64,000 bases of DNA from Euborellia annulipes (GCA_023213315.1 JAKCPI010002837.1:1-64000); one strand, 5' to 3'. Shown: positions 22,611 to 34,064, counted from the stretch's first letter. A program made the numbers and translations. Notes: generated by a model not told the origin, from the letters alone.

Positions 22611-24063
22611 CAGAGGCGTACCGAGGCAGTTGGGGGCCTGGGGCAAAACTAGAAGATGGGGCCTTATAATGAATTTTTTTTTTTTGGGGGGGGTGGTCAT
22701 CTTTAAATATCCCTCTCTTCCATTCACAAAAACATTTTTAAAATACCGTATATCCCTGAACCCCAAGGGGTAATTTTCATTAAATTTTCTTTTTTTTATC
22801 TAAATTTTCCCATTTTTACTTCAGCCCCAAGGGCCCCGGGGCCCTCAAAGAGAAATTTTCAATAAATTTTGTTTTTACTTGAGCCCCAAGGGCCCCGGGG
22901 CCTCTCAAAAAGAAATTTTCAATAAATTTTGTTTTTACTTGAGCCCTGAGGGCCCCGGGGCCTTTCAAAGAGAAATTTTCATAAATTTTGTTTTTTTTTT
23001 ATCTAAATTTTCCCATTTTTACTTGAGCCTCAAGGGCCCCGGGGCCTCTCAAAGAGAAATTTTCAATAAATTTTGTTTTTTTTATCTAAATTTTCCCATT
23101 TTTACTTGAGCCTCAAGGGCCCCGGGGCCTCTCAAAGAGAAATTTTCAATAAATTTTCTTTTTTTTATCTAAATTTTCCCATTTTTACTTCAGCCCCAAG
23201 GGCCCCGGGGCCCTCAAAGAGAAATTTTCAATAAATTTTGTTTTTACTTGAGCCCCAAGGGCCCCGGGGCCTCTCAAAAAGAAATTTTCAATAAATTTTG
23301 TTTTTACTTGAGCCCTGAGGGCCCCGGGGCCTCTCAAAGAGAAATTTTCAATAAATTTTGTTTTTACTTGAGCCTCAAGGGCCCCGGGGCCTCTCAAAGA
23401 GAAATTTTCAATAAATTTTGTTTTTTTTATCTAAATTTTCCCATTTTTACTTGAGCCTCAAGGGCCCCGGTGCCTCTCAAAGAGAAATTTTCAATAAATT
23501 TTGTTTTTTTTTATCTAAATTTTCCCATTTTTACTTGAGCCTCAAGGGCCCCGGTGCCTCTCAAAGAGAAATTTTCAATAAATTTTGTTTTTTTTTATCT
23601 AAATTTTCCCATTTTTACTTGAGCCTCAAGGGCCCCGGGGCCTCTCAAAGAGAAATTTTCAATAAATTTTGTTTTTTTTATCTAAATTTTCCCATTTTTA
23701 CTTGAGCCCTGAGGGCCTCGGAGGCCTCTCAAAGGGAAATTTGTATTAAATTTTCTTTTTTTTTTATCTAAATTTTCCCATTTTTACTTGAGCCCTGAGG
23801 GCCCCGGGGCCTCTCACAGAGAAATTTTCATTAAATTTTGTTTTTACTTGAGCCCTGAGGGTCTCGGGGGCCTCTCAAAGGGAAATTTTTATTAAATTTT
23901 CTTTTTTTTTATCTAAATTTTCCCATTTTTACTTGAGCCCTGAGGGCCCCGGGGCCTTTCAAAGAAAAATTTTCATTCAAATTTTTTTTTTTTTATAAAT
24001 ATATGGGGGGGGGGCCTGGGGCGGACCGCCCCCTCGCCCCCCCCCCCCCTCGGTACGCCACTG
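22611..24063 (+). mobile_element. family J hAT-like element with minisatellite
   Basis: Ends CAGAGGCGTACCGAGGCAG and CCTCGGTACGCCACTG are inverted repeats. The 7-bp match ggataag flanks them (22604-22610 and 24064-24070). Almost the whole 1.45-kb interior is a tandem array. A smaller relative at 32372-33485 has only one or two units. No transposase is encoded, so this is a non-autonomous element that expanded internally. Confidence 0.85.
22790..23995 (+). repeat. 16-unit minisatellite, two unit sizes
   Basis: Sixteen repeats are each marked by GGGCCCCGGGGCC or a close variant. Centre-to-centre spacings fall into two classes, 59-60 bp and 83-86 bp. The long form carries an extra block containing ATCTAAATTTTCCCATT. 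A larger block recurs 369 bp apart (22831 and 23200). The array stays open over long stretches on both strands because units are near multiples of three, giving repetitive peptides (GPGASQREIFNKF). I do not consider these real proteins. Confidence 0.93.
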
Positions 24064-24178
24064 GGATAAGTTTTCGATCCCTTGTCTAAACAATTTTGAG
24101 AGCTGGCTCGTGAGAAATATTGTGGACGCTATATTAAAATCTCAGCGATACACAAAGATAGCTCCTATTTATGTCAAC

Positions 24179-24897
24179 TAAGGCTGAACGCACACCAATT
24201 GAGCAAAACGCTCTTCGACAAAACGTTTTGTCCAAGAGCAAAACGTTTTGCTCAATGCCAACGCACACTGATTAGGCAAAATGTTTTTCCATTGAGCGTT
24301 TTTACTCAATTTTTGCAAACATTTTGTTTAATGCCAAGGCACACCGATTAAACAAAAACGCTCAATGACAAAACATTTTGTTCAATGATGTCGAATCGTG
24401 TTTTGACTAATCGGTGGGAGTTGGCCCATAAAAAGCATTGAAAAAACAGTTTTAGGTAGGAACCGACCGAATATTCGGTTTCGGCCAAAAATCCTGGTTT
24501 CGGCCGTAGTTTCGGTTTCGGCCAAAAAGTAACCGAAACTTTCGGCCGGCCGAAACCAGAGTCTGAAAAAATGGGATGAGACTCGCATGCAAAAAAAAAA
24601 AAGGTCAAATGATTTCCACTTGAGGGAGAAAAAAAAATTAGTCTCCCTAAAAAAAAGGTAAAATGATTTTCACAGGAGGGAAAAAAAAATTCAAAAAAAA
24701 AAAAAAAAGAAAGGTAAAATGAAAAAAAATTTTTATAGGAAATACAAGGTTCGGTTTCGGCCGAAACTAAGGTTGAGGCCGAATATTCGGTTTCGGTTTC
24801 GGCTGAAAATCTTGTTTCGGGGCTAGTTTTAGGCACTATTCGTCAAAAATGTTTTGTCATTGAGCGTTTTTGCTCAATCGGTGTGCGTTCAACCTAA
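24179..24897. mobile_element. family L inverted-end element, split by family C
   Basis: The left part has TAAGGCTGAACGCACACC and AATTGAGCAAAACGC. The right part has the complement (GCTCAATCGGTGTGCGTTC). Short AAAACGTTTTG-type palindromic words repeat inside the left arm. The family C element at 24457-24825 lies inside it. No coding sequence. Confidence 0.7.
24457..24825 (-). mobile_element. family C hAT-like element, copy 3
   Basis: Reverse orientation. The left end is TAGGAACCGACCGAATATTC, and the right end is partly decayed (TTTCGGGGCTA). The perfect 8-bp duplication gttttagg is at 24449-24456 and 24826-24833. The open frames inside are artefacts of the CCGAAA words. Confidence 0.9.
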
Positions 24898-25149
24898 GGA
24901 AGTTTATTTAATTTGTATTTCTTTGTTGGTAGTTGGGTGTTTGATAGTATCAATAAAAATGCGGAATTATATTTTTGGGAATTTTTGATTGAGACTACAT
25001 TAATATTTTGAAATATAATAATTAGTTTTTTAATCAAGCGCTTACTTAATCTTTAAAAAAAAAAACTGTTATTTAAATCTATACAACCACCAAAACCGAA
25101 AAAACAAAAAATTCATCCCGCTGCAGAATCAGCACTCTGAATGTTGACT

Positions 25150-25425
25150 TGATCCCGACTAGAAATTACTTTGGGATCACCCAGAGTCTACATCTGGACC
25201 TCATTGAGTCCCAAGTAGGCATGCCCATTAGGAAAATCCCTATAAGGGCCCAATTAGAACCCAATCGGGAAATTCTCAGGAAAAATAAAATAGAGTCAGA
25301 TTCTCCCAATTGGGTTCTGTATGGGACCTAAATGGGCAATAATTGTCCAATCAGGGCCAGACAGGACTTTGCTTGACATCACACTATAGGGCAACCCAAT
25401 AGGTTTTATATTCAAATTTCTAGTC
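25150..25425. mobile_element. inverted-end element R
   Basis: CCGACTAGAAATT at the left and AATTTCTAGTCGG at the right are perfect 13-bp inverted repeats, about 275 bp apart. The interior contains repeated CCCAATTGGG- and CCCAATCGGG-like words. I see no second copy in this window and no clear target duplication. Confidence 0.6.
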
Positions 25426-25437
25426 GGTATATTATCA

Positions 25438-25690
25438 ACAAGACTGAGAAGTCTTGTTACTTTTTTTCTTTTTCCTTTTACCTTTTAAAAAGGGGAAAAA
25501 AAAAATTGAAAAAAATTAAGAGAGATTTTTTTTTTTTTTAATTAAAATACTATATTTTATAAATACACACATCCCTACCCCACTCTTTTTTATAAAAAAA
25601 AAAACTATAAAAAAAAAATAATAAAAAATATTTTTCTACAATAATAAAAAAATTATAAAAAAAAAAAAAAAAAATTTTTGGGGGGTTTTT
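25438..25690 (+). repeat. family P repeat and homopolymers
   Basis: GAAGTCTTGTTACTTTTT and AAAATACTATATTTTATAAA match 27718-27850. Between and after them are long A- and T-runs. No coding content. Confidence 0.5.
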
Positions 25691-26342
25691 GAAAAAACAA
25701 AAAATGAAAATTTTTTGGTTTGGGGGTTTAATATTAAAATTCTTAATGAATTGATTTGAAGATATTAAAAGAATTCAGTGTGTAAATGTGTAAATGAAAT
25801 TGAAACAGAAGTCTTTTATCTCTCAAGTCCGGTTGTGTTAAATTATAAGAGAGAGGAGATGAACTTTGTTTGCTAACGTCCAGATTGCATTTGAAATAAG
25901 ATGGAAAACAATACATTCCTAGTCACTCATGTGTTTTTAACGAGCAATTGCATTAAACGCAAGAATTGCAAGGTTAAAGAGAAACAATTAAACGCGATCC
26001 CATTCGATGTGTTATAGAAAATTAAATTAACAACATCATTAAAAAAAAAAATTTGAATCAACAGGATGAGAACAGTCTAAAATTACTCATCTTAATCATT
26101 TGCTTTAAAGAATAATTCCGTTTATATCATTTAATTTAATTAAATATCTGAAGTAAAGGATAATACAAATCCTTGGAGAAAATTAAGGGAATCATTCAAT
26201 TGGAAAAATTAAAACAATGATGCATTTTAAATTAGAAATTTTCATTAGTAATTTAAATTTCAAAAATATGATAGATTAAAAAAAATCTAAAAAAAAAAAA
26301 ACCTAGACTAAAATTCAACCATAAATTCCTAACAAAAAAAAA
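25691..26342. other. AT-rich DNA, nothing recognised
   Basis: No supported gene. Confidence 0.5.
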
Positions 26343-26981
26343 TCTGTTGTGGCTGGTCGCACAGCACACAACTTTCTCTTACCTGCGGTAATTGAAAGTT
26401 GTGTGCTATGCTTCCACACCAGATTTTTTGTGTCGACATGTATTTAGTTTCCGACAGTACGGTACATTCGATTTTCAAGATGTAAAATTTATGTGTGAAA
26501 ATATTTATATTTTGTTACCATGGCAACCATTTCTCCTATCTTTTCTATGGAGTACAAGAGTAAAGTGGTCTTCAGAAGTTTTTAATGACAAAATGAGAAT
26601 ATACATTTTAAAGAGAATCTAAAAAATAATTGATTTTTGAATTAAAAAAAAAATCGTTGGAGCGAATTTGGAGAAAATCGAAAAAACTGAAAAAGTGCAT
26701 CAGTAAAGTACTAGTACTCTTTGGTCGATTTTGTTCAAAAGCGTGTCACGTCCCAGGGAGGTGCCTAACTTAAATATAAAATTTCAACCTCCTAACTCTT
26801 TTCGTTCTTGAGATATTTTGTTCACAGACACGCACACAGACACACAGACAGACCATGTAGCGAAAACCACTTTTTTGGATTCAGGGGACCTAAAAACGTG
26901 TATAACCATCAAAATCTGGACATCGAATTTCAATACTTTCTCTCTCTATATTAATATATATATATAGAGGTAAGAGAAAGT
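26343..26981 (-). mobile_element. family B element, full length
   Basis: Reverse orientation. It starts with the terminal hairpin (CGCACAGCACACAACTTTC ... GAAAGTTGTGTGC) and carries a perfect X-box (26514-26527), a GTACTAGTAC core and a cacagacacac region. It ends with the second hairpin and GGTAAGAGAAAGT. It is flanked by A-runs (T-runs in element sense). No transposase is encoded. Confidence 0.9.
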
Positions 26982-27129
26982 AAAAATTTAAATTATTTTG
27001 ATTACTTTAATTGTTAAATTTTCTAATATAAAGCTCCGGGAACCAGAAAGGCTCTCGGCGACCCTCTCCTGGGAATATGGAATATGAGATGCAACCATTC
27101 TTTTAGGAGTAGGTATGTAGGCTATAAAT

Positions 27130-27440
27130 AAATATATTTTTAGTGACGAAGTCAGAAGAAGTAACAAGACTTGTGAAGCCAATTTCTTCTTCTTCTGTCC
27201 TAGCCTTATTCCCGTGATGCGGTGTCGGCGGGCCTTACTTTTTCCCTCCACCCCTATCATGCGTTTTTGCGACCGGAAGAAATAGGACAGGCCGGCCCGT
27301 TGCATAACCTGACGGCTGTTGAAAAGAGGAAGGAAGAAGCAGACATACAAAGAACAGAAGGACTGCCTGTCCCAGCTCGGGCAGCTCGTGGTCGCTATCC
27401 ACGTACCCGCAATATGTGGGCCCCTGAGCGATTGTGAAGC
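27130..27440 (+). repeat. family E repeat
   Basis: It shares, in order, GACGAAGTCAGAAGAAG, CTTCTTCTTCTGTC, ATTCCCGTGATGCGG, GCGACCGGAAGAAATAGG and AGCTCGGGCAGCTCGTGG with the copies at 18605 and 34065. Open frames on both strands are interrupted differently in each copy, so I do not annotate a protein. Confidence 0.65.
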
Positions 27441-27717
27441 CAATTTATTTGATATAAATTACAACACCCCTTGTGCTGACCGTTTTGTTGTAAACAGATC
27501 ACAGATTCTTATTGTTGTAGCTGATAAAATCACATTATTAGTTTATTGGCAGCGGTATGTAACATAGTTTATATGTAAAAACATTAGAAATGTGCTGGCA
27601 TTATTAAGTTGTTTTTTTCTTTATAACAAAAATAAGCAACTGTGAGTATGGTATCATTCTGAGACCGAAAGTTCAGACGTGAGGGAGCGTTAATTTAAAT
27701 TTAAAAAATTGTCTACA

Positions 27718-27850
27718 GAAGTCTTGTTACTTTTTCTGACTTTATCCATTAAGCCTTCAAATCAGGACAGAAAAACACTGAGAAAATTAAAGAGAGTTTT
27801 ATAGTTTGTATAGTTAAAATACTATATTTTATAAATACGACACAGTCCGA
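27718..27850 (+). repeat. family P repeat
   Basis: It shares GAAGTCTTGTTACTTTTT and AAAATACTATATTTTATAAA with 25438-25570. The nature of the family is unknown. Confidence 0.5.
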
Positions 27851-28300
27851 TATCTCAACTCTGGTTTACACATAAAAACCTTAAAAGTCCAAAAAATATT
27901 AAATATAATTTTACTCTAATATCAGAATAAGTTATACAAATATGAAAAAAAAATCATTGTGTGGTTTTATGAAACCACGATGCAAGTGAAACTTTTTTTC
28001 GGATCGTAGGCGTTTAATTGAAAATTTTCAGAAAATTATTCTATTAAGAGTATTAAAATCGCGTTTTTAATCTAAACAATAATTGGAATATGAGAATGAT
28101 AATGGGAAATTAATCAATAGACGCATGTTAAAAACTGAGAACAATATTTATTTAGTAGAATAATTGAAGATTTGAATCATTTTAAATTATTTTAAAAATT
28201 ATATTTTATCAATTTAATTTAATAATCAAATCTCACGATTATTTTTTATAATTTTTTTTTCATATAGGCCTATATTAAATTTCGACTTTCCTATTTTTGT
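27851..28300. other. AT-rich DNA, nothing recognised
   Basis: No supported gene. Confidence 0.5.
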
Positions 28301-28352
28301 CGTCATGGCTTGTAGCGTCACGGCCTTTGACGTCACGGCTTGTAATGCGACA
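28301..28352. promoter_or_regulatory. CRE-like palindrome within short repeats
   Basis: A perfect TGACGTCA palindrome (28328-28335, the CREB/ATF consensus) lies in three imperfect repeats of a CGTCACGGCTTGTA-like word. It is about 300 bp upstream of the putative first visible PTB-gene exon. A regulatory role is only a guess. Confidence 0.3.
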
Positions 28353-28652
28353 TGCTGATACAAGAGCGAAAAAATTTGAGGCTATCAAATAAAAGTTCCA
28401 CTTTAAAAAAAATATAGGGTAAGGGAAAGTATAAAAGAATGAAAGTAAAGAGAGCCCGAGAATCGAAAAATTCATTCAGTTGGCCTATCTGCTTCCAACC
28501 AGAAAAAATCAAATAATTTATATATCTATCATCTGATCCTTTTGAATATTTCTAATCCAGTGTCTTGAATAATTCATCTCAAGTAAAATCAAACCGTTGA
28601 CATCGCAATTTCTTCCTCCGGATAGGTGAATGAATGATTTAGTCGGCATTAA

Positions 28653-28820
28653 TTGCTTTTGTTCGTTCGTGCCTTGCCTAACGCGTTCTCTATCTCTACT
28701 CTTCGATGGCGCAATGACCGGAGGTCAGGGAAGATCTTCAAACGATTTGGCACCGGATTCAAGCACGTCGACGGTTTCAAATGTGGGAATCAAGAGGACC
28801 TCTGGCAGAACACCAATTAT
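28653..28820 (+). CDS. probable upstream exon of PTB-domain gene
   Basis: A GC-rich open frame ends at a phase-0 donor (aattat|gtaaaa at 28820/28821). Spliced to 39796 it stays in the same frame as the three later exons; the competing frame (ATG at 28630) hits a stop when spliced there. The peptide includes KIFKRFGTGFKHVDGF and NQEDLWQNTNY and is not low-complexity. An in-frame stop precedes 28653 and there is no in-frame ATG, so the exon should begin at an acceptor. Candidates follow the pyrimidine tract 28685-28702, with AG at 28723 or 28728. The start coordinate given is the limit of the open frame. The true initiator exon was not found. Confidence 0.5.
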
Positions 28821-29339
28821 GTAAAAATTCACTTGTTTTTTGTTGTAATATTCTAAGATAAACTTTATTAAAAATAAAGTGTTAAATTTCTTATTAAGGA
28901 AATCGTACTTTCAATAATCTGATAGCATTAATCTTTAGATAGTTGGACAGTGATGGAGTGAAAACTCCGATAAGCCTATCAGTTAATAATAATCTTTTAG
29001 AGGTGATAAGACACAAAATTTGTTCTCGTGTTTAATTCACCGCTTATATTTTATAATGGTAAGTTTTTTAAAAAAAATTTTTATACCTAAAAGAAAAAAA
29101 CAATTTAGAATTTTAAGATAATGAAATAATAAAAATAATGATAATACTAAATTAACATTATATTTTAATTATAATAATTTCATTTTTTACGTAGTAGGCC
29201 TACATGTCTTTTTTTTCTAAAATTTATTAATAAAAGTAGTGTATTGTCCCTTAAGACAGAAATAAACTTTCTTTTCGAAAAAATAGCCACATTGCTTCAC
29301 ACCTTATACGATAAAATATTATTTTGGTGATTTAGGGAA

Positions 29340-29640
29340 ATTGACAGGACCGCAGACAGACTTGACGGGTCCCGGGGCTAAATAATAATAAGCCCCCTCC
29401 CTGCTCAGGCCTATAATTTTAAGATTTGAGCTTAAAAGGTCCCTCAGGTAAAAAAATATCAAGAAAACGATTTTTGAAATTATAAATAAAAGATTTGAGA
29501 ACCGTACCCCCCAAGAAAAAAATTTCATGAAAATTATTTTTTTTTAATGAAATTTTAACCATGAAAATTATTTTTTTATTAGAATTTGATGGTTGGAGCG
29601 CAAAGGACCCGAGCTTCGGGGATATAGTCTCTCCTGCCTC
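29340..29640 (-). repeat. family K repeat
   Basis: It contains GGTCCCGGGGCT, AAAAATTTCATGAAAATTA, ATTTTAACCATGAAAATT and GGTTGGAGCGCAAAGG. In reverse order the same blocks make up 48715-48860 (GGGGCCTGGGCCC, GCGCTCCAACC, CATGGTTAAAATTTC). No coding sequence is evident. Confidence 0.6.
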
Positions 29641-29716
29641 TCCTGGACATAGAAACAAGTCGGTTATAATCTGACTCTTGTTAAGGAGTGGGAATGAAAG
29701 GGGAATCGAAAAGTCC

Positions 29717-29981
29717 CCCGAGTAAAAATGATTAAAAATGATCGAGGAATCCCACGCCCGCAGCAGGTCGGCATAGTGAACTTTTAGGGACACACAGGGA
29801 GAATATACACGCCCACACCCCAGGACACACAGGGATACACACGTCTACACCAGGACAAACAGGGATCCATCCACACGCCCAGACTAGGAACACACACAGT
29901 AGATCGATAGTGACCAGAAGAAATACTGCTGCGGGCGTGTGGATCCTCGATCATTTTTAATCATTTTTACTCGGGCCATCA
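29717..29981. mobile_element. family Q inverted-end element, copy 1
   Basis: CGAGTAAAAATGATTAAAAA at the left and its complement at the right, extending inward through GATCGAGG and CACACGCCC, make roughly 45-bp inverted ends. The interior has direct repeats of about 28 bp built on CACACAGGGATACACACG. It is the same family as 46470-46757. I could not identify a target duplication. Confidence 0.75.
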
Positions 29982-31430
29982 GTGGTAACTTAAAAATTTT
30001 TCTAATAACTTAATTGATTAATAGAAACTAAATTTTACAAATAGTTTAATAATTAAAAATGTAATCAATTTACCAGTATTTTTATATTACACGACAAAAT
30101 TCTCATAACTCATAGACATGACGTCTACACACGTATAATTATGAAACAGAATTTGAAATTTTCCATATGATAGGCTGTTTTTATCAGCACCAAGATTTCT
30201 AAAAATAAAAAAAAATCATTTAACTTATCTTAATTAAATTAAACAGCTTTTTAAAAGCTAGGCTTTTTATTAATATCCGAACAATTGAAAATATTAATAA
30301 AATGAAGTACAGCAAGTCCAAAAAAATTATTAATAAACTTGTCTGCCTTCTACTTCTGGACCATATTCATGTAAACACAATGTATGTTGATTGCGTCAAT
30401 AAGTCTTTATAGATTAAAACAAATAGATAATACATTTTTAATCAAGAGCCAAAGGTGGCAACAAATTTTGAAGAAAAAACATTTAAAGTTTCAATTAAAT
30501 TTACTTATTGATCCACCGGTAATTTTTAGCAACTTACCCTTTAAAAAATGCTAATATTTTTTATTCTCTTATTTACTTCTTTTTTTTATTTATTAAGAAA
30601 AAGTAAGTTCCTGTCCTTGAAAGCAAAGGAAGACCTCTTGCTTCATTATCTAAAGGTCAATGGTTCGGTTCTCAAGTGATCACATTTATTTAAAATTTAT
30701 CGCTAAAAAATAATTTTTTCCTGTTTGAACATCAAATAAAGTTCCTCTGTTGCGTTCTTTATTTGATTTTGATATCGGCTTGCTTTGTATGCGATTTAAT
30801 AAATAGCGATGTCCACCCAACCTTGCGCCCGCATTTAACCAAATCACCCAAATGAAATTAAGTTATGTATGGTCGGCACTCACTTAACAATAAATCTTAA
30901 TAAATTAGCAAATAAATTTCACCACAATCTATTCTTTATTTAACTCGAAATAATTATCATTTCACAATAAACAAATTTTATTCATCCAATCATCCAGATA
31001 ATTGTGATCGCTTTACGTAATGGTTGGACAAAAAAAAAGATCAAAGCTCTCTATGAGAGTCAGGAACTAGGGATCATTATCACTTTGACAAAAGATAATT
31101 ACATTTAATAATAATATTTAGTTATCTGGGAACATATGCAATATAGGAATGTGAGTGGCCTAAATGAATAACACCAAATAAAAAGATAAAGAATTAGGAA
31201 TTTGAAAGTAAAAACAAATTGAAACGTGCTCTTAATTATATGCCTGGTATATTATTTAAATTATGATGTGTTAATTTTTCCCACATAATAAATAGCATAG
31301 TGAATTTATTTTATTTTCCAACGCTTTTAGCTTAGTGGACAAATTAAAAAATTTATACTAGGACCTACATGTATAAAATACCAGAATTATTATTAATAAT
31401 TTTGAATTTATAGGCCTATATGTTTACATA
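29982..31430. other. AT-rich intronic DNA
   Basis: No feature recognised apart from a short tRNA-B-box-like word (GGTTCGGTTCTC) near 30662 that may be a SINE-N scrap. Confidence 0.45.
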
Positions 31431-31433
31431 CAA

Positions 31434-31545
31434 TATATAGAGAAAAAATATTGGATTCATGTCAAAAACTCGTGGTCGAGATCTTGAAGGAAATATACAT
31501 TTTGACGTCCCATGATTCCAAAAAATTGTCTGTCTGCTTATGAAC
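31434..31545 (+). mobile_element. family B fragment
   Basis: It matches the left part of family B after the terminal hairpin (ATATTGGATTCATGTCAAAA, then a diverged GGTCGAGATCTTG block). It is cut off before the core. Confidence 0.65.
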
Positions 31546-31831
31546 AAAAAGTCACGCCAGATTTTTATCTTTTATATGACGGTTTATTTTTGGCAGTTTC
31601 TTTCTATAACATTAACAAAAGTTGTTGAAGATATGAGTTGAAGAGATATTTTGATTAAGAACTTTAATCTTTTTTTTTTTTGTCGATATTATTTCTTTTG
31701 GCACAAAAGTGTCATGAAAGTGAGATCATCAAAATTATTATATCAACGGAAAATATACATATATAATTAGGAAAATGAGCGTTTTGGTTGAATGAAAAAT
31801 TCGTTGGCCCCGGGACCGTGACCTGCCAGAG

Positions 31832-31858
31832 GGAGAGAGAGAGAGAGAGAGAGAGAGA
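31832..31858. repeat. (GA)n microsatellite
   Basis: About 13 GA dinucleotides in a row, inside a GC-richer patch (31800-31930). The small open frames there are repeat translations and are not supported as genes. Confidence 0.9.
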
Positions 31859-32461
31859 CACCTGCCACCCGATAGAGCGCACTTCCTTCCGGAGCCACAT
31901 CGATGGGCTCTAACTCCTCTATCTGCCCTTGACAAACTTTATAATCATATTTATATTAATAAATAAATATTGATTATATTAATTGATTAATATTTTTTTA
32001 TATTTTGAAAAATCAAAAATCTTTATTTCTTAAAAAAAAAAAAAAATTTCGGCATTTAGACCCCGTCCTTATTTATTTCAATTGAATGGTAGCCAATTTA
32101 ATTAAAATAAATTTATGTCGTTTGGGATGACACTTAGCTCTGACTAAATGGACAAGAGACAGAAATACTGTGATATCACCCAGGAGGGAAAAACCTTTCC
32201 CGACCATGAAATTATGTTCTGATATTTTTTAAAGAAGCAGGTGAATCAACCAACATATGCTTATAATGATAAAGATCACAAAATGATTTAATTAATAGTC
32301 CCAGAAGTTGTCAGGCAAAACTATAAAAGCTTGTGATCTTTTTTTTCTATATATTTGTGTATATATAGGCCCAGAGGCGTACCGAGTCAGTTGTGGGGCC
32401 TGTGGCGGCACTAGAAGAGGGGACCTTTATACATTTTGTACCAGAGGTGTAAATTTTTTTT

Positions 32462-32615
32462 TACTTTTCTCTTACCTCTATATATATGTTAATATATATA
32501 GAGAGAGAAAGTATTGGTTTCATGTCAAAAATTCGATGTCGAGATTTTGATGGATATACACGTTTTGAGGTCCCCTGAATCCAAAAAGTGGTTTTCGCGA
32601 CATGGTCTGTCTGTC

Positions 32616-32711
<96 letters not shown>

Positions 32712-33201
32712 TGTGAACAAAATATCTCAAGAACAAAAAGAGCTAGGAAGTTGAAATTTTATATTTAAGTTAGGCACCCCCATGGGACGTGACACGAAGC
32801 TTTTGAACAAAATCGACCAAAAAGTACTAGTACTTTACTGATGCACTTTTTCAGTTTTTTTTCGATTTTCTCAAAATTTGCTCCAACGATTTTTTTTTTA
32901 AATTCAAAAATCAATTATTTTTTAGATTCTCTATAAAATGTATATTCTCATTTTGTGATTGAAATCTTCTGAAGACCACTTTACTCTTGTACTTCATAGA
33001 AAACATAGGAGAAATGGTTGCCATGGAAACAAAATATAAATATTTTCCCATACTTATAAATTTTACATCTTGAATTCAATCGTACCCTAGGGTCCGGAAA
33101 CCCTACATGTCGACACAAAAAATCTGGTGAGAAGCACAGAACACAACTTTCGATTACCGAAGGTAAGAGAAAGTTGTGTGCTGTGCGCCAGTCACACCAG
33201 A
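32462..33201 (+). mobile_element. family B element with long (GT)n
   Basis: A full-length forward copy running from the ACTTTTCTCTTACC hairpin end to CACACCAGA. The internal GTCTGTCTGT region is expanded into a pure (GT)n tract. The X-box is changed at one base (33017-33030). Both sides are T-runs, as in the empty site of the related J element. Confidence 0.9.
32612..32712. repeat. (GT)n microsatellite within family B
   Basis: After four GTCT-type repeats, about 44 uninterrupted GT dinucleotides. The translated cysteine/valine and threonine/histidine repeats in several frames are artefacts. Confidence 0.95.
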
Positions 33202-33552
33202 TTTTTTTTTTTTTTTTTGGGGGGGGGTGCTCATCTTTGAATATCCCCCCCTCTCCTCCATACACAAAAATATTTTTAAAATACCGTATATCCCTGAACC
33301 CCAAGGGAAGAGTTATTTTCATTAAATTTTTTTTTTTTTTATCTAAATTTCTTCGTTTTTACTTGAACCCTGAGGGCCCCGGGGCCTCTCTAAGAGAAAT
33401 TTTCATTAAATTTTTTTTTTATAAATATTTGGGGGCCTATGCCGGCTCGGGGGCCGCCCCCCCCCCCCCCCTCGGTATGCCACTGTAAAGGCCTACGTAT
33501 ATAATGAGAAAGCAAGTTAATGTATTTTTTAATGTGAAAAAAAAGCGAGACC

Positions 33553-33985
33553 CAGGCAGAGATGTACCGATGGGGTGGGGGGGGGGGGAAGGGGGCGGTT
33601 CGCCTCAGGCTCCGAGCTGGCACAGGCCTCTAAAATATTTTTATTTTTTTATTTTGTTTGTATTTTATTTTTCTTAATAAAAAAAAATTGGCCCCCCTCA
33701 GAACTCAAGTGAAAATGGAAAAATTTAATGAAAATTTTTCTAAAGAGAACCCGGGCCCCTCGGAGCTCAGGTATATTCGATATTTTAAAAATATTTTTTG
33801 TGTATGGAGGGAGGAGATATTTAAAAATAAGTTCGGGCCGGGGAGGGTAGCCCCAAAAAAAATTGTCTCGCCCCAGGGAGGAGGGGCCATCCGAAAAAAA
33901 ATTATATACACACCCCTGACATATATACATAGATATGTACAAAATGTACAGTATATAGGCCTCCTCATCTAGTGACGCCCCAGGC
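33553..33985 (-). mobile_element. diverged J-related element
   Basis: It begins CAGAGATGTACCGATGGGG plus a G-run. It then has reverse-oriented minisatellite-like words (GGGCCCCTCGGAGCTCAGG, GGAAAAATTTAATGAAAATT) and a TTTTGTGTATGGAGGGAGG block shared with the other J copies. It ends around a CCCC-rich stretch; the right end is uncertain. Confidence 0.6.
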
Positions 33986-34064
33986 CCTAAACTGTACGGT
34001 TTATTTAATTTTAAAAATATGGTGTTTAAAATTCTTGAATATTTTGAACTGAATCTGTAATTTT

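Larger units (their letters stand above)
32372..33485 (+). mobile_element. family J element with family B insert
   Basis: It starts CAGAGGCGTACCGAG and ends CTCGGTATGCCACTG. Flanks tataggcc (32364-32371) and taaaggcc (33486-33493) differ at one base. The interior keeps only one minisatellite unit, and family B is inserted in the T-run at 32462-33201. Without the insert this is a ~375-bp version of the 1.45-kb element at 22611. Confidence 0.85.

Noticed and set aside
22879..23705. Long repetitive open frames with GPGASQREIF units
   Set aside because: They are read-through of the family J minisatellite on both strands, with no start context or domain.
24348..24836. 162-codon open frame on the - strand
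   Set aside because: It is made of family C CCGAAA words and poly-T regions; the equivalent frames in other copies differ.
28630..28824. ATG-initiated frame at 28630
   Set aside because: Spliced to the PTB exon at 39796 it meets a stop after 15 codons, whereas the overlapping frame stays open.
32461..32768. Open frames rich in Thr-His or Cys-Val
   Set aside because: They are translations of the (GT)n microsatellite and disappear in other copies of the same element.
33390..33972. Several overlapping frames of 77-104 codons
   Set aside because: All lie in J-type repeats with G- and T-runs and have no conserved reading frame among copies.
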